10,406 nucleotides of DNA, taken from UBA1046 sp964624395. Its GTDB lineage: Bacteria; Bacillota; Clostridia; Saccharofermentanales; DTU023. The DNA is taken from contig CAZUWY010000054.1 of NCBI GenBank assembly GCA_964624395.1, positions 1 to 10,406 on the forward strand, in the 5' to 3' direction. Position numbers and translations under genes: made by a program. The notes beneath the pieces are model-generated. The model was not told where the DNA came from. It searched no databases and saw nothing but the letters and a program-made list of their open reading frames with translations. Each line of letters starts with the position of its first letter. Position 1 is the stretch's first letter. Positions 1-7,105 of the stretch are shown here, in pieces.

Positions 1-118
1 GAGCTTAACATAGGCTACGCAAGATGCGAGAGGAGCTTAGATACTTCAATTTTCAATCTGAATCAGTTACAATTATTTTACATCAAGGCAGCTAACTGCT
101 AAATGCTATTTCAGGGAA

Positions 119-155
119 GCCGCCGCTGTCTTTTGCTTTCAGCTCAGCCGGCGGC
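119..155 (+). promoter_or_regulatory. GC-rich leader hairpin upstream of the P-loop gene
   Basis: GCCGCCGCTG at 119-128 can pair with CAGC at 145-148 and GGCGGC at 150-155, with one bulged C at 149 and a 16-base loop. This gives ten nearly all G-C pairs. No T-tract follows on either strand, so it does not look like an intrinsic terminator. It ends only a few bases before the AGAGGAG ribosome binding site (163-169) of the gene at 177, so it would sit in that gene's 5' leader if transcription starts upstream. mRNA protection, a processing site or a protein-binding site are all possible. The pairing is seen; the role is unknown. Confidence 0.45.
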
Positions 156-176
156 ACATACGAGAGGAGATTAATT

Positions 177-599
177 ATGATTGATGCCATTGTTGGTGTT
201 AAAGGCAGCGGCAAGACGCCACTTTTGCTGAAAGAGATGAATCAAGAGTTAAAAGTCGAAGGTGCAAATATTGTTTTCATTGAATACGGGAAGCGCCTCG
301 ACAGTATAGTACCCTATCAGGTCCGACTTATTGACATAACTGAATATCCGGTGCGCGGATACGACGGGCTGCTGGCTTTCTTGGCCGGGCTAAACGCCAA
401 AGACTATGACATCACACATATATATATAGATAATATCTGCAAGGTAACCGGTGACAGCAGTACCGAGCATCTGGCAGATTTTTTACGTGATCTGGAAAAA
501 TTAGCCGTTCATGTTGACAACCATATAACAATTACAATCAGTACCGAGCTTGATAGCCTGCCTAAAGCAGTGCAGTCCTACGCAAGAAAAATAAAATAA
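177..599 (+). CDS. Small P-loop NTPase of the Clostridia 'PilT-annotated' type, function unknown
   Basis: The 140-residue protein has a Walker A loop at residues 7-14 (GVKGSGKT) almost at its N-terminus and a Walker B-like strand ending in Asp85 (HIYID, 81-85). A hydrophobic beta segment, HITITIS, lies at 116-122. This is essentially a bare P-loop core with no membrane segment, so a cytosolic nucleotide-binding protein is expected. From memory, similar short Clostridia proteins, often labelled twitching motility protein PilT, share the KGSGKT start and an ITHIYID-like Walker B. They are far too short to be the pilus-retraction ATPase, so that name should not be used. The residue after GKT is Pro15, an unusual choice at the start of the P-loop helix. 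The start is supported by AGAGGAG at 163-169. The gene lies 12 bases before mscL, so co-transcription is likely. The P-loop is certain; no function is claimed. Confidence 0.85.
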   Translation: MIDAIVGVKGSGKTPLLLKEMNQELKVEGANIVFIEYGKRLDSIVPYQVRLIDITEYPVRGYDGLLAFLAGLNAKDYDITHIYIDNICKVTGDSSTEHLADFLRDLEKLAVHVDNHITITISTELDSLPKAVQSYARKIK

Positions 600-611
600 G
601 AGGAGCAACGT

Positions 612-998
612 ATGATCAAGGAATTTAAAGAATTTATCGCCGGCGGCAATGTAGTGGATATGGCAGTGGGACTTGTCATGGGTCTGGCCTTCAAATCCAT
701 TATCGATAGTGTCGTCGAAGATATTCTCAGCCCGTTTATCGGCCTGATTCTGGGGGGACTGGATTTTTCCAGCATGAAAATTATTCTGCGTGCCGGTGAA
801 GGAGATGCAGAATTGGCAATTGGTTATGGTAATCTGATTCAGGTGATCATTTCCTTCCTGCTGGTAGCTTTTTTCCTCTTTTTGCTCGTTAAGACTGTCA
901 ATAAGATCAGAGCTGATAAAGATGAGGATGAGGTGGAGGAGATCGCTGCCGACACCCAGCTGCTGACAGAGATCAGAGATCTTCTGCAGGACAAATAA
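612..998 (+). CDS. mscL: Large-conductance mechanosensitive channel MscL
   Basis: MscL is a homopentameric channel of the cytoplasmic membrane that opens under extreme membrane tension and releases solutes during hypo-osmotic shock. The 128 residues match the usual family size. The N-terminal amphipathic helix (KEFKEFIAGGNVVDMAVG, residues 3-20) leads into pore-lining TM1 (about 14-36, Gly-rich and followed by DILSPFIG). A short extracellular loop covers 50-70. TM2 follows a GYGNLIQ motif and spans about 75-95, ending in VKTVNKI. A charged linker, DKDEDEVEE, precedes the C-terminal helix (LLTEIRDLLQ, 117-126), which bundles in the pentamer. AGGAG at 601-605 supports the start. It follows the P-loop gene by 12 bases and precedes the SPFH gene by 87 bases. 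The identification is secure. Confidence 0.97.
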   Translation: MIKEFKEFIAGGNVVDMAVGLVMGLAFKSIIDSVVEDILSPFIGLILGGLDFSSMKIILRAGEGDAELAIGYGNLIQVIISFLLVAFFLFLLVKTVNKIRADKDEDEVEEIAADTQLLTEIRDLLQDK

Positions 999-1022
999 AA
1001 AGATTAGGAGCAATCGTTTCCG

Positions 1023-1065
1023 GCTGCCTGTAATTGAAATCAATCGCTAGATAGTTTCAGGCAGC
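1023..1065 (+). promoter_or_regulatory. Hairpin between mscL and the SPFH gene
   Basis: GCTGCCTG at 1023-1030 is perfectly complementary to CAGGCAGC at 1058-1065. A few further A-U and G-U pairs are possible inside the loop. The sequence after the stem is AAAATAATT followed by GGAGGA, with no T-tract, so an intrinsic terminator is unlikely. It ends about 10 bases before the ribosome binding site of the gene at 1086. It could be a processing or stabilising hairpin that sets the SPFH message level apart from mscL. The pairing is seen; the function is inferred. Confidence 0.45.
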
Positions 1066-1085
1066 AAAATAATTGGAGGATAAAA

Positions 1086-2423
1086 ATGGGATTACTTAGA
1101 GTTTTTAAAGAAACGGTGGGAGGAGTGCTGGAAGATCAATGGCGCGACTTTTTCACCAGTGACAGTCTGGGACCCGACACATTGCTGGTCCGCGGCGTGA
1201 GGGCTGAAACCAAGCGCTCAAAAAACAAGGGAGATGAGTCCATTGTCACCAATGGTTCAATCATTACAGTGGCAGACGGACAGTTCATGCTTCTGACCGA
1301 CCAGGGCAGAATAGTTGAATTCAGCGGCGAGCCTGGAGAATTTCTCTACGACAGCAGTACAGAGGCATCGCTCTTTTATAATGAGGAAGGTCTGGGCAAG
1401 AGCATCAAGGACTCCTTCAAAAATGCAGTGAGGCGTTTTACCTTCGGCGGGCATCATGCCAAAGATCTGCGCATCTACTACATAAACACCAAGGAGATTC
1501 CAAACAATAAGTATGGGACTCCCAATCCTGTGCCCTTTAAGATACAAGATCCCGCCATCGGTCTCTCCATGGTCATGCCGATCAGAGCCCACGGCATCTT
1601 CAGTTATTATATTGCCAATCCCATTTTGTTCTACTCATTTGTGGCCGGCAATGTAAAAGAGGACTATACCAGAGAGATGCTGGATGACAGGCTCAGAGGA
1701 GAATTCCTCACCGCTCTGCAGCCGGCTCTGGGCCGGATCTCCGCCAAGGGTATCGGCTATGATGAACTGCCTCTGCACACCAAGGAGCTGACCGACGAGC
1801 TCAATCATGAACTGAGTGAGGATTGGCTGGAAAAGCGCGGCATTCAGATATTCTCCGTGACAATGGATTCCGTGACCGCTTCCGAAGAAGATGTCAAGCG
1901 TCTTCAGGACATGCAGTCCCAGGCTATCTACAAGGATACCAGTATGGCTGCTGCAGGTCTTACCGCAGCCCAGATGGATGCCATGCGCGAAGCTGCTAAA
2001 AACGAGGGAGGCGGCGGTGCCTTCTTTGGCTTTGCCGGAATGAATATGGCTCAGATGGCCGGGGGCCAGAGCGCTGGAAATCTTCACCAGCTCGCAGCCG
2101 AACAGCAGGCAGCTGCAATGCCAGCTGGCGGAGCAGCACCGGTGGTGGCCGGCTGGACCTGCCCCGAATGCCAGCATGAAAATAAAGGCGAGGGGAAATT
2201 TTGCGCCAATTGCGGCAGTCCCAGACCCCAGGCCAAAGCTTCAGATTCCTGGACCTGCCAAAATTGCGGGCATGAAGGAAACACCGGTAAGTTTTGTGCC
2301 GAATGCGGAACAGCAAAGCCCAGTGAGCAAAAAAGCCAATGCTCCAACTGCGGCTGGGAACCTGAGGATGGTGCCAAACCGCCCAAGTTCTGCCCCGAGT
2401 GCGGTAATTCTTTCGACAGCTAA
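1086..2423 (+). CDS. YdjI-type SPFH/band-7 protein with three C-terminal zinc ribbons
   Basis: This 445-residue protein resembles the Bacillus subtilis YdjI group of SPFH proteins (sometimes annotated virion core protein-like). The SPFH domain covers about residues 25-280 and includes RGEFLTALQPALGRISAKG (204-222) and a KRGIQIFSVTMDSV strand (250-263). There is no transmembrane helix. A flexible Gly/Ala/Met/Gln-rich linker (about 285-355) joins it to three zinc ribbons: Cys359/362/373/376, Cys391/394/404/407 and Cys419/422/436/439. The first two are close copies (WTCxxC...KFCAxCG); the third has a longer insert. The start has GGAGGA at 1075-1080. YdjI itself acts in a PspA-linked envelope-stress system, but no PspA gene is visible here. 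Expected role: a multimeric scaffold at the cytoplasmic face of the membrane, its ribbons recruiting partners. Family assignment is firm; the role is inferred. Confidence 0.88.
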   Translation: MGLLRVFKETVGGVLEDQWRDFFTSDSLGPDTLLVRGVRAETKRSKNKGDESIVTNGSIITVADGQFMLLTDQGRIVEFSGEPGEFLYDSSTEASLFYNEEGLGKSIKDSFKNAVRRFTFGGHHAKDLRIYYINTKEIPNNKYGTPNPVPFKIQDPAIGLSMVMPIRAHGIFSYYIANPILFYSFVAGNVKEDYTREMLDDRLRGEFLTALQPALGRISAKGIGYDELPLHTKELTDELNHELSEDWLEKRGIQIFSVTMDSVTASEEDVKRLQDMQSQAIYKDTSMAAAGLTAAQMDAMREAAKNEGGGGAFFGFAGMNMAQMAGGQSAGNLHQLAAEQQAAAMPAGGAAPVVAGWTCPECQHENKGEGKFCANCGSPRPQAKASDSWTCQNCGHEGNTGKFCAECGTAKPSEQKSQCSNCGWEPEDGAKPPKFCPECGNSFDS

Positions 2424-2461
2424 ACCAGCTGGCAAAGATAAAACCAGCAGTAAAAATTTAA

Positions 2462-2495
2462 GGCCTCTCTGCCACTACGGCGGGGAGGCCCTTTT
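2462..2495 (+). terminator. Rho-independent terminator after the SPFH gene, possibly bidirectional
   Basis: GGCCTCTCTGCC (2462-2473) pairs with GGCGGGGAGGCC (2479-2490) around the loop ACTAC, giving 12 pairs including two G-U wobbles. CTTTTCCTC follows. It lies 38 bases after the SPFH stop codon. Read on the minus strand, the two wobbles become A-C mismatches, but the stem is then followed by TTAAATTTTTA, a better U-rich tail. It may therefore also stop the convergent transporter operon ending at 2545. Confidence 0.8.
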
Positions 2496-2544
2496 CCTCA
2501 ACTGAAACTAAACTTGTTGGCAAAAACAAAGCAAAGAGAATTTA

Positions 2545-4878
2545 TCAGGCGCCAAAGATAGCCTTAACCCGGCCCCAGAAATCCTTTTCTTCCTCCTGAG
2601 GTACTTCCACCACCGGTTTTTCAGCCTCTGGTATCTCCTCTGTCAGGAAAACAAACTGCACAGCTTCAACTTCCTTGTTTTTCGGCGAGACAAAAGAATT
2701 GGGTACAAAATCCTTGTGCAAGAATTCATCAATTTTGTCATTGATCTCATCGAGCAGCTTGTCGTCCAGATCTCTGGTCTCTTCTTCAAATTCTGAGACT
2801 CCAGCGGCGAGCTCTTTCATGCCGTCACTGTATTCTTCCAGCCCGCTCTCATACTCGCGCAGCCCTGCGCCCAAATCTTTTACACCCTGCACATAGGCTT
2901 TGGCTCCTTCATTTAGCTCGGCAAAGCCAGAGGCAATCTCATCACTTCCCTTACCTACCTCACTGCCGGCTGCGGTCAATCTGTCGCCGCCTTTGTTGAG
3001 TTCTGCCCCGGCCCCGTCTAATTTTTCCAGCCCTGAAACCAGCTGACCCAGTCCCGCCTGCACACCCGGCTTATTTGGATCCTTGCTGGCTATGCCTGCG
3101 GCAATTTCTGCCACAGCACCACTGTACTGGGCAAGGCCCTGATGGAAAGTACTGTACTGGTCAGACAATTGTTTAATTCCCGCGATCAGCTCTGGTAATC
3201 TAGCCAGATCACCGCTGTAGGCTTTGATCATATCTGTCAGGTTTTTCAGACCCTGGTCAATTTGGTCAAAGTTTTTGGCCAGATCTTCAAGTCCGGAAAT
3301 GATGTCGTCCTGCCCGCTTTTCAGCTGCCCAAGCTGTGCAGTTAAACCTGTAAGTAAAGCGATTGTCTGATCCTGCTGCCCGCCCAATACTGCCAGAATA
3401 ATTCCCGCCTCAGCTGGATTATTATTAAAGAAAGTACCAAAATTAATGCTTGCACCTGCGGCCTGAGCCGTGTTGTTTAAAAGGCCAATCCATTCCTGAT
3501 CACTCATTTTACTGCCAATCGCCGAGCTCAGCTGCGTATTAATCTGCCCAAGCCCAGCGCTAGATTGCTTCAGTCCGCCAATCAGGGCATTAAGTCCCGC
3601 CTTAAAAGCAGTTGAGCCGGCAAGCAACTGATCCAGTTCCGCCAGCTGTCCCGGGGTGGGCATTGGCATATTTGTCCCGCTGGCCAAGCCGGCAGATATT
3701 TGCTCAAGGGCAGCTTTTATCTGTCCTGATCCCTGCAGCAGATCATTATTGCTCGAGGCCAGTTCATTCAGGCCCGAAGCCAGCTCAGAGACACCGCTGT
3801 CAAGCTTTGTCGCACCGTCGGCAAGTGTTCCGACGCCGTCGCCAAAGCCCTTGACTCCGGCAACATAATCGCTGACCGCGGCCAAATAAAGAGACATACC
3901 ACCCGCAAAAGATTCAATCCCCCCGGTAGCCTCGTCAATGCCAGCCGCCAGTTTATCTCCTTCCGTGCCTAATGTAGCTGCACCTTCAATTATTTCTCCC
4001 AGACCATCCTTTAATTCCTGGCTGCCGTCCTTTAATTTGTCAGTTCCCTCTTTCAGCTCTGATACAGCATCGATCAATTTGCCCATGTCATCATTCATAT
4101 CCGAGACATCAGGCATTTTAAAACTCATATCCAGCTTGACAGCGGAAATTGAGATAGCCGGCATGTAAAAATCTTCAACATAGGCTCTGACCACGCAACT
4201 GGCATCATAGCCGGGCAGCACAACAAAATTGACCAAAGTGTTATTTCCGGCCTCGGCAATGGTGGCATCCTCCGCCTGCACACCAGTCACAGCAAAACGA
4301 GGCAGCGAAAGTGCGATCTGGAGGGAGTAATTATCTGCAAAACCCTGATTGGCTGCAGGATTAGGCCTGCTGCTGATCACAATTTTAAGCTCACCTTTTG
4401 CCCCTGACAATTCAGCGGGATCATCTATTCTTTTGTCGTTGAGATACCATTCCAGCTCAAAAAACCAGGGCAGCTGCCTGCCTCTTAAGATGCCTTCGTA
4501 ATAATAATTGCCGGCTTTGGCAAAAATCTTGATTTCATCATCTGTTTGCAGCGGTTCATTTCCAGTCAGCCAGACTATCTCATCGTATCCGCCATAGTCT
4601 TTGATCTCACCTTTTTCCGCCAGCTCAAAATGGTTGACAACATAAAGGTCGCCAGCATTGCCCTTGGCATCCAAGAGAGCATAAACCACTTCTGTTTTGC
4701 CGGAATTGACCTGATTATTGCTTGCACTTTCAAGCTCAAGTTTTGCCTTAGGCGCCTGTTCAGCTCCTGCTGCTATGAGGGGAGCAGAAGGCAGCCTGAT
4801 CAGCAGCAGCAAAGTCAAAAGGATGAGGGCAAGTTTTAACAGCTGTCTTTTATGATTATTGGAATGATTAAATTTCAT
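2545..4878 (-). CDS. Secreted Leu-x-x-Gly heptad-repeat protein partnered with MMPL transporter
   Basis: From the ATG at 4878 the protein has 777 residues. It opens with a basic stretch and a long Leu-rich signal or anchor segment (about 12-37), with a possible cleavage site after APLIAAGA. A beta-rich domain (about 40-250) follows, then a long helical region (about 265-700) full of xxxLxxG heptads such as KLKDGSQELKDG and EYESGLEEYSDG, of the kind catalogued as Leu-x-x-Gly heptad repeats (TIGR03057) and seen in the extracellular part of YhgE/Pip proteins. The C-terminus has FVSPKNKEVEAVQFVFLTEEI, an acidic linker and a short end, DFWGRVKAIFGA. Unlike YhgE/Pip it lacks a C-terminal membrane domain. 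The start at 4878 is preferred over an upstream in-frame codon at 4953 because AAGGAAGG lies 8 bases before it, one base after the transporter stop. It probably forms the extracytoplasmic partner of the exporter. The cargo is unknown. Confidence 0.82.
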   Translation of the reverse strand: MKFNHSNNHKRQLLKLALILLTLLLLIRLPSAPLIAAGAEQAPKAKLELESASNNQVNSGKTEVVYALLDAKGNAGDLYVVNHFELAEKGEIKDYGGYDEIVWLTGNEPLQTDDEIKIFAKAGNYYYEGILRGRQLPWFFELEWYLNDKRIDDPAELSGAKGELKIVISSRPNPAANQGFADNYSLQIALSLPRFAVTGVQAEDATIAEAGNNTLVNFVVLPGYDASCVVRAYVEDFYMPAISISAVKLDMSFKMPDVSDMNDDMGKLIDAVSELKEGTDKLKDGSQELKDGLGEIIEGAATLGTEGDKLAAGIDEATGGIESFAGGMSLYLAAVSDYVAGVKGFGDGVGTLADGATKLDSGVSELASGLNELASSNNDLLQGSGQIKAALEQISAGLASGTNMPMPTPGQLAELDQLLAGSTAFKAGLNALIGGLKQSSAGLGQINTQLSSAIGSKMSDQEWIGLLNNTAQAAGASINFGTFFNNNPAEAGIILAVLGGQQDQTIALLTGLTAQLGQLKSGQDDIISGLEDLAKNFDQIDQGLKNLTDMIKAYSGDLARLPELIAGIKQLSDQYSTFHQGLAQYSGAVAEIAAGIASKDPNKPGVQAGLGQLVSGLEKLDGAGAELNKGGDRLTAAGSEVGKGSDEIASGFAELNEGAKAYVQGVKDLGAGLREYESGLEEYSDGMKELAAGVSEFEEETRDLDDKLLDEINDKIDEFLHKDFVPNSFVSPKNKEVEAVQFVFLTEEIPEAEKPVVEVPQEEEKDFWGRVKAIFGA

Positions 4879-4879
4879 C

Positions 4880-6973
4880 TCATTCACCTTCCTTAAGTTC
4901 GTAATTAATATTTCTTCTGGGTAAAAATTTAGTATTTCTTGTCGTTTTTTCAATCAGTCGGTCGGCCATAATCAAGAGGCCCGGCAGGAACAAAAGTACC
5001 ATGGCCAGGGAGATCAGGGCACCTCGGCCAAGAACAAGGCCTAATTCTTCGACCACACTGATACTGGACACCGAGGTGAGAGTAAAACTCACCGCAGCTA
5101 AAATCAGGGCGGGCGAGATCAAGGAAGCTGCCGTATCTTTAATCGAATATCTGGCTGCTTCGACAGGGAGCAAATTTTTCCTGTGATCAAGATAATACTG
5201 AGTTAGCAGTATGCCGTAATCGACAGTGGCCCCCAGCTGCACTGAACTGATAATCAGAAAGCCGATAAAATTCAATTTGGTGCCTGTGAGATAAGGCAAG
5301 GAAAGATTGATCCAGATTGAAGTCTCAATCGTCAGCAGCAAGATCAAAGGTATGGCCAGCGATTTAAACACAGCGGCCACCACAAGTCCCACCGCCAGGA
5401 TGGCCAAGCCGTTGACAATCGTATTGTCTCGGCCGACCATATCCCTCATGTCAACTAAAGTGACATTCTCCCCGGCCAGATGATACTCCTTATAGTACTG
5501 CGAGGTTTTTTCACGGATGGCCTCAACCAGGGCAAAGGACGACTCACTTTCCACCTCCTGATCAGAAATCAGGATCAGGCGGCTGTAGTTTTCCGATAAA
5601 AGCTGTTCTCTTTGCCTTTTAGGCACTATTTCCGGCGGAGTGGTCACGCCTGCTGTCGAAGAATAGCCGATAACGGATTTGATATAGTCCAAAGAGCCCA
5701 GTTCCTTCATCAAAGAGGTCTCCTTGTCCCATTTGCCCCTGGGCACCAGCAAGACCATCTGGGTTGAATGGTCATAATTTTCCTCAATGCTCTTATTGTC
5801 AATATATTCCCGTGAATCGACCGGGTAATCACCCATGCTGTATAAGAAAGCTGTCTTTCTCTGGGCAAGGAAAAAAGGGATAACCAAAAGCAGGATTAGA
5901 ATCAGGATGGGCAGCCTGATCTTGACAACGAGCTTGCCCAGCCAGCCGAAGGAGGGCAGAAAGCTTCTATGCCTGGTTTTTTCAATCAGCTTTCTGGTCA
6001 GCAAAATCAGGACCGGCAGCAAGATCATCACACTGATCAGGCTGAAAATTATCCCTTTGGCCAAAACAAAGCCCAGGTCCGGACCAATTTTGAAACGCAT
6101 GAAGACCAGAACGAGAAAGCCAAAAAACGTGGTCAGGGCCGAAGCCACAATTGAATTGGCGGATTTGACCATCGCTTTTTTCATTGCCTCAAGGGGCTCA
6201 TAACCCAGATTTTCGAATTCATTAAAGCGATGGAGCATAAAGATAGCGTAATCAATAGACACAGCCAGCTGCAAAATAGCACCGACTGATTGAGTGATGA
6301 AAGATATCTCGCCAAAAATTATATTGGTGCCCATATTCAGCAGCACACCCACTGCCAGCACGATTAGGAATAAAAAAGGCTCCAGCCAGGATTTTGTTGA
6401 GATGATCAAGATCAGCAAAGCAATGGGCACTGCAATGATCGAGATCCTGGTCACTTCTTCCTGGGTGGACTTTTGCGCTCTGGCCAGGGTCACTATCTGC
6501 CCTCTGACTGCTCCATCCTCACCGGCGAACTCATGCAGATAGTCTGCCATGACTATGTTGTCATAGCCCTCAGCTACTGTAACCATGAACAAGGGTCTTT
6601 TATCCTTGTAGTAGGAGTCAATCAAGGACTGATCAACCATAGCCAGGGGCTGAGCCAGATCAATCATATCGTCAAGCCAGCTGACCTCCGTGACAAAAGA
6701 TAAGAGCTCAAGCTCGGCCTTTCTTTCCCTGGCCTCGGCAATCGACATGGGCGGCAGCATAATTTCAGCACTGGGTATGGCAGTGCCAAACTCCTCTTTC
6801 ATTACAGCAATCGCTTTGGTCGAATCAGCAGATTCAGGCAGATATTCTGTTAGATCATAATTAATCCCAACTAAAGGAAACAAAAGAGCAGATATTATCA
6901 GTAAGATGAAAAATGTAATTAAGACTGCTTTTCGATGTCCTAAGACAAAACTGGCAATTGTTTCTATAATCAT
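4880..6973 (-). CDS. MMPL/RND-superfamily transporter
   Basis: The 697-residue protein has the two-repeat MMPL fold. TM1 (about 16-35) is followed by an extracytoplasmic domain (to about 175), a TM2-6 bundle (about 178-330), a cytoplasmic stretch, TM7 (about 355-370), a second outer domain (to about 515) and TM8-12 (about 518-672). Each half carries the Asp-Tyr pair of MmpL/YdfJ proteins: SIDYAIFMLHRF (Asp241-Tyr242) in TM4 and TVDYGILLTQYY (Asp585-Tyr586) in TM10. Proton-driven export of a hydrophobic substrate, lipid or drug is the family role; the substrate cannot be read here. The start at 6973 is preferred: it begins just before TM1 and has GGGAAGG at 6985-6991. The longer in-frame start at 7078 would add 35 residues lying over the divergent promoter region. 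It is the first gene of an operon with the heptad protein and divergent from a TetR-type regulator. Confidence 0.93.
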   Translation of the reverse strand: MIIETIASFVLGHRKAVLITFFILLIISALLFPLVGINYDLTEYLPESADSTKAIAVMKEEFGTAIPSAEIMLPPMSIAEARERKAELELLSFVTEVSWLDDMIDLAQPLAMVDQSLIDSYYKDKRPLFMVTVAEGYDNIVMADYLHEFAGEDGAVRGQIVTLARAQKSTQEEVTRISIIAVPIALLILIISTKSWLEPFLFLIVLAVGVLLNMGTNIIFGEISFITQSVGAILQLAVSIDYAIFMLHRFNEFENLGYEPLEAMKKAMVKSANSIVASALTTFFGFLVLVFMRFKIGPDLGFVLAKGIIFSLISVMILLPVLILLTRKLIEKTRHRSFLPSFGWLGKLVVKIRLPILILILLLVIPFFLAQRKTAFLYSMGDYPVDSREYIDNKSIEENYDHSTQMVLLVPRGKWDKETSLMKELGSLDYIKSVIGYSSTAGVTTPPEIVPKRQREQLLSENYSRLILISDQEVESESSFALVEAIREKTSQYYKEYHLAGENVTLVDMRDMVGRDNTIVNGLAILAVGLVVAAVFKSLAIPLILLLTIETSIWINLSLPYLTGTKLNFIGFLIISSVQLGATVDYGILLTQYYLDHRKNLLPVEAARYSIKDTAASLISPALILAAVSFTLTSVSSISVVEELGLVLGRGALISLAMVLLFLPGLLIMADRLIEKTTRNTKFLPRRNINYELKEGE

Positions 6974-7024
6974 CCAGAAACCAACCTTCCCGTGATTTAT
7001 AGCGCTGGCATTTATACTAAAACT

Positions 7025-7030
7025 ATTATA
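7025..7030 (-). promoter_or_regulatory. Candidate -10 element for the MMPL operon
   Basis: A perfect TATAAT lies on the minus strand 52 bases before the preferred transporter start. No good -35 box is present at 16-18 bases. Separately, a perfect minus-strand TTGACA lies at 7073-7078 but faces only a weak TATTCC at 17 bases. One of the two probably drives the operon; which one cannot be decided by eye. Confidence 0.35.
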
Positions 7031-7069
7031 GGAATGCTTTATTTCTAATGGAATAAGCAAATACTTTAC

Positions 7070-7080
7070 AATTGTCAATT
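7070..7080. promoter_or_regulatory. Inverted repeat over the -35 region, candidate operator
   Basis: AATTG-T-CAATT is a perfect 5-base inverted repeat around a single central base. It covers the -35 box of the plus-strand TetR-gene promoter (TTGTCA) and the minus-strand TTGACA. A repressor bound here could block transcription in both directions. It is short and A/T-rich, so chance occurrence is possible. Confidence 0.3.
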
Positions 7081-7100
7081 AAGCAACACTTATCTATAAT
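7072..7100 (+). promoter_or_regulatory. Sigma-A-type promoter of the TetR-family regulator gene
   Basis: TTGTCA at 7072-7077 is followed after 17 bases by a perfect TATAAT at 7095-7100. The start codon is at 7138, giving a leader of about 30 bases. Both boxes overlap small inverted repeats, which fits autoregulation by the encoded repressor. Confidence 0.75.
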
Positions 7101-7105
7101 GTGTT
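7085..7105. promoter_or_regulatory. Dyad over the -10 box with flanking direct repeats, candidate TetR operator
   Basis: AACAC at 7085-7089 and GTGTT at 7101-7105 form an inverted repeat centred on the start of the -10 box, with one more symmetric T/A pair inside (7091/7099). The heptamer AGCAACA occurs directly repeated at 7082-7088 and 7107-7113, bracketing the dyad. The position suits repression by the adjacent TetR-family protein. Symmetry is seen; binding is inferred. Confidence 0.4.

Noticed and set aside
1..102. Open frame on the plus strand from the window edge to a TAA at 100-102, possibly the end of an upstream gene.
   Set aside because: Thirty-three codons without a recognisable motif can occur by chance and the start lies outside the window. 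It cannot be supported from what is visible.
119..155. Hairpin as an intrinsic terminator of an upstream gene.
   Set aside because: No T-tract follows on either strand.
27..169. CGAGAGGAG occurs at 27-35 and again at 161-169, suggesting a second ribosome binding site or a repeat.
   Set aside because: No start codon follows the first copy at a usable distance, and a 9-base purine-rich match is weak evidence for a true repeat.
501..1043. Long minus-strand frame opposite the P-loop gene end and mscL.
   Set aside because: It is the complement of clearly conserved MscL coding sequence and has no family motif of its own.
1635..2177. Long minus-strand frame opposite the SPFH gene, and further frames opposite the zinc ribbons.
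   Set aside because: Cys/His-rich translations here are mirror effects of the real gene's codons; the plus-strand SPFH and zinc-ribbon motifs are convincing.
2545..4878. The repetitive Gly/Leu-rich coding region as a tandem DNA repeat or mobile element.
   Set aside because: The periodicity is at the protein level (seven residues) with diverged codons; no exact DNA tandem units or terminal inverted repeats are visible.
4879..4953. Upstream in-frame start for the heptad protein at 4953, giving 25 extra residues.
   Set aside because: It would overlap the transporter's coding end and bury the signal sequence behind extra charged residues; the start at 4878 has a well-placed ribosome binding site.
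6974..7078. Longer transporter start at 7078.
   Set aside because: The added 35 residues lie over the divergent regulatory spacer and a TATAAT box, and resemble translated non-coding sequence rather than MMPL N-termini.
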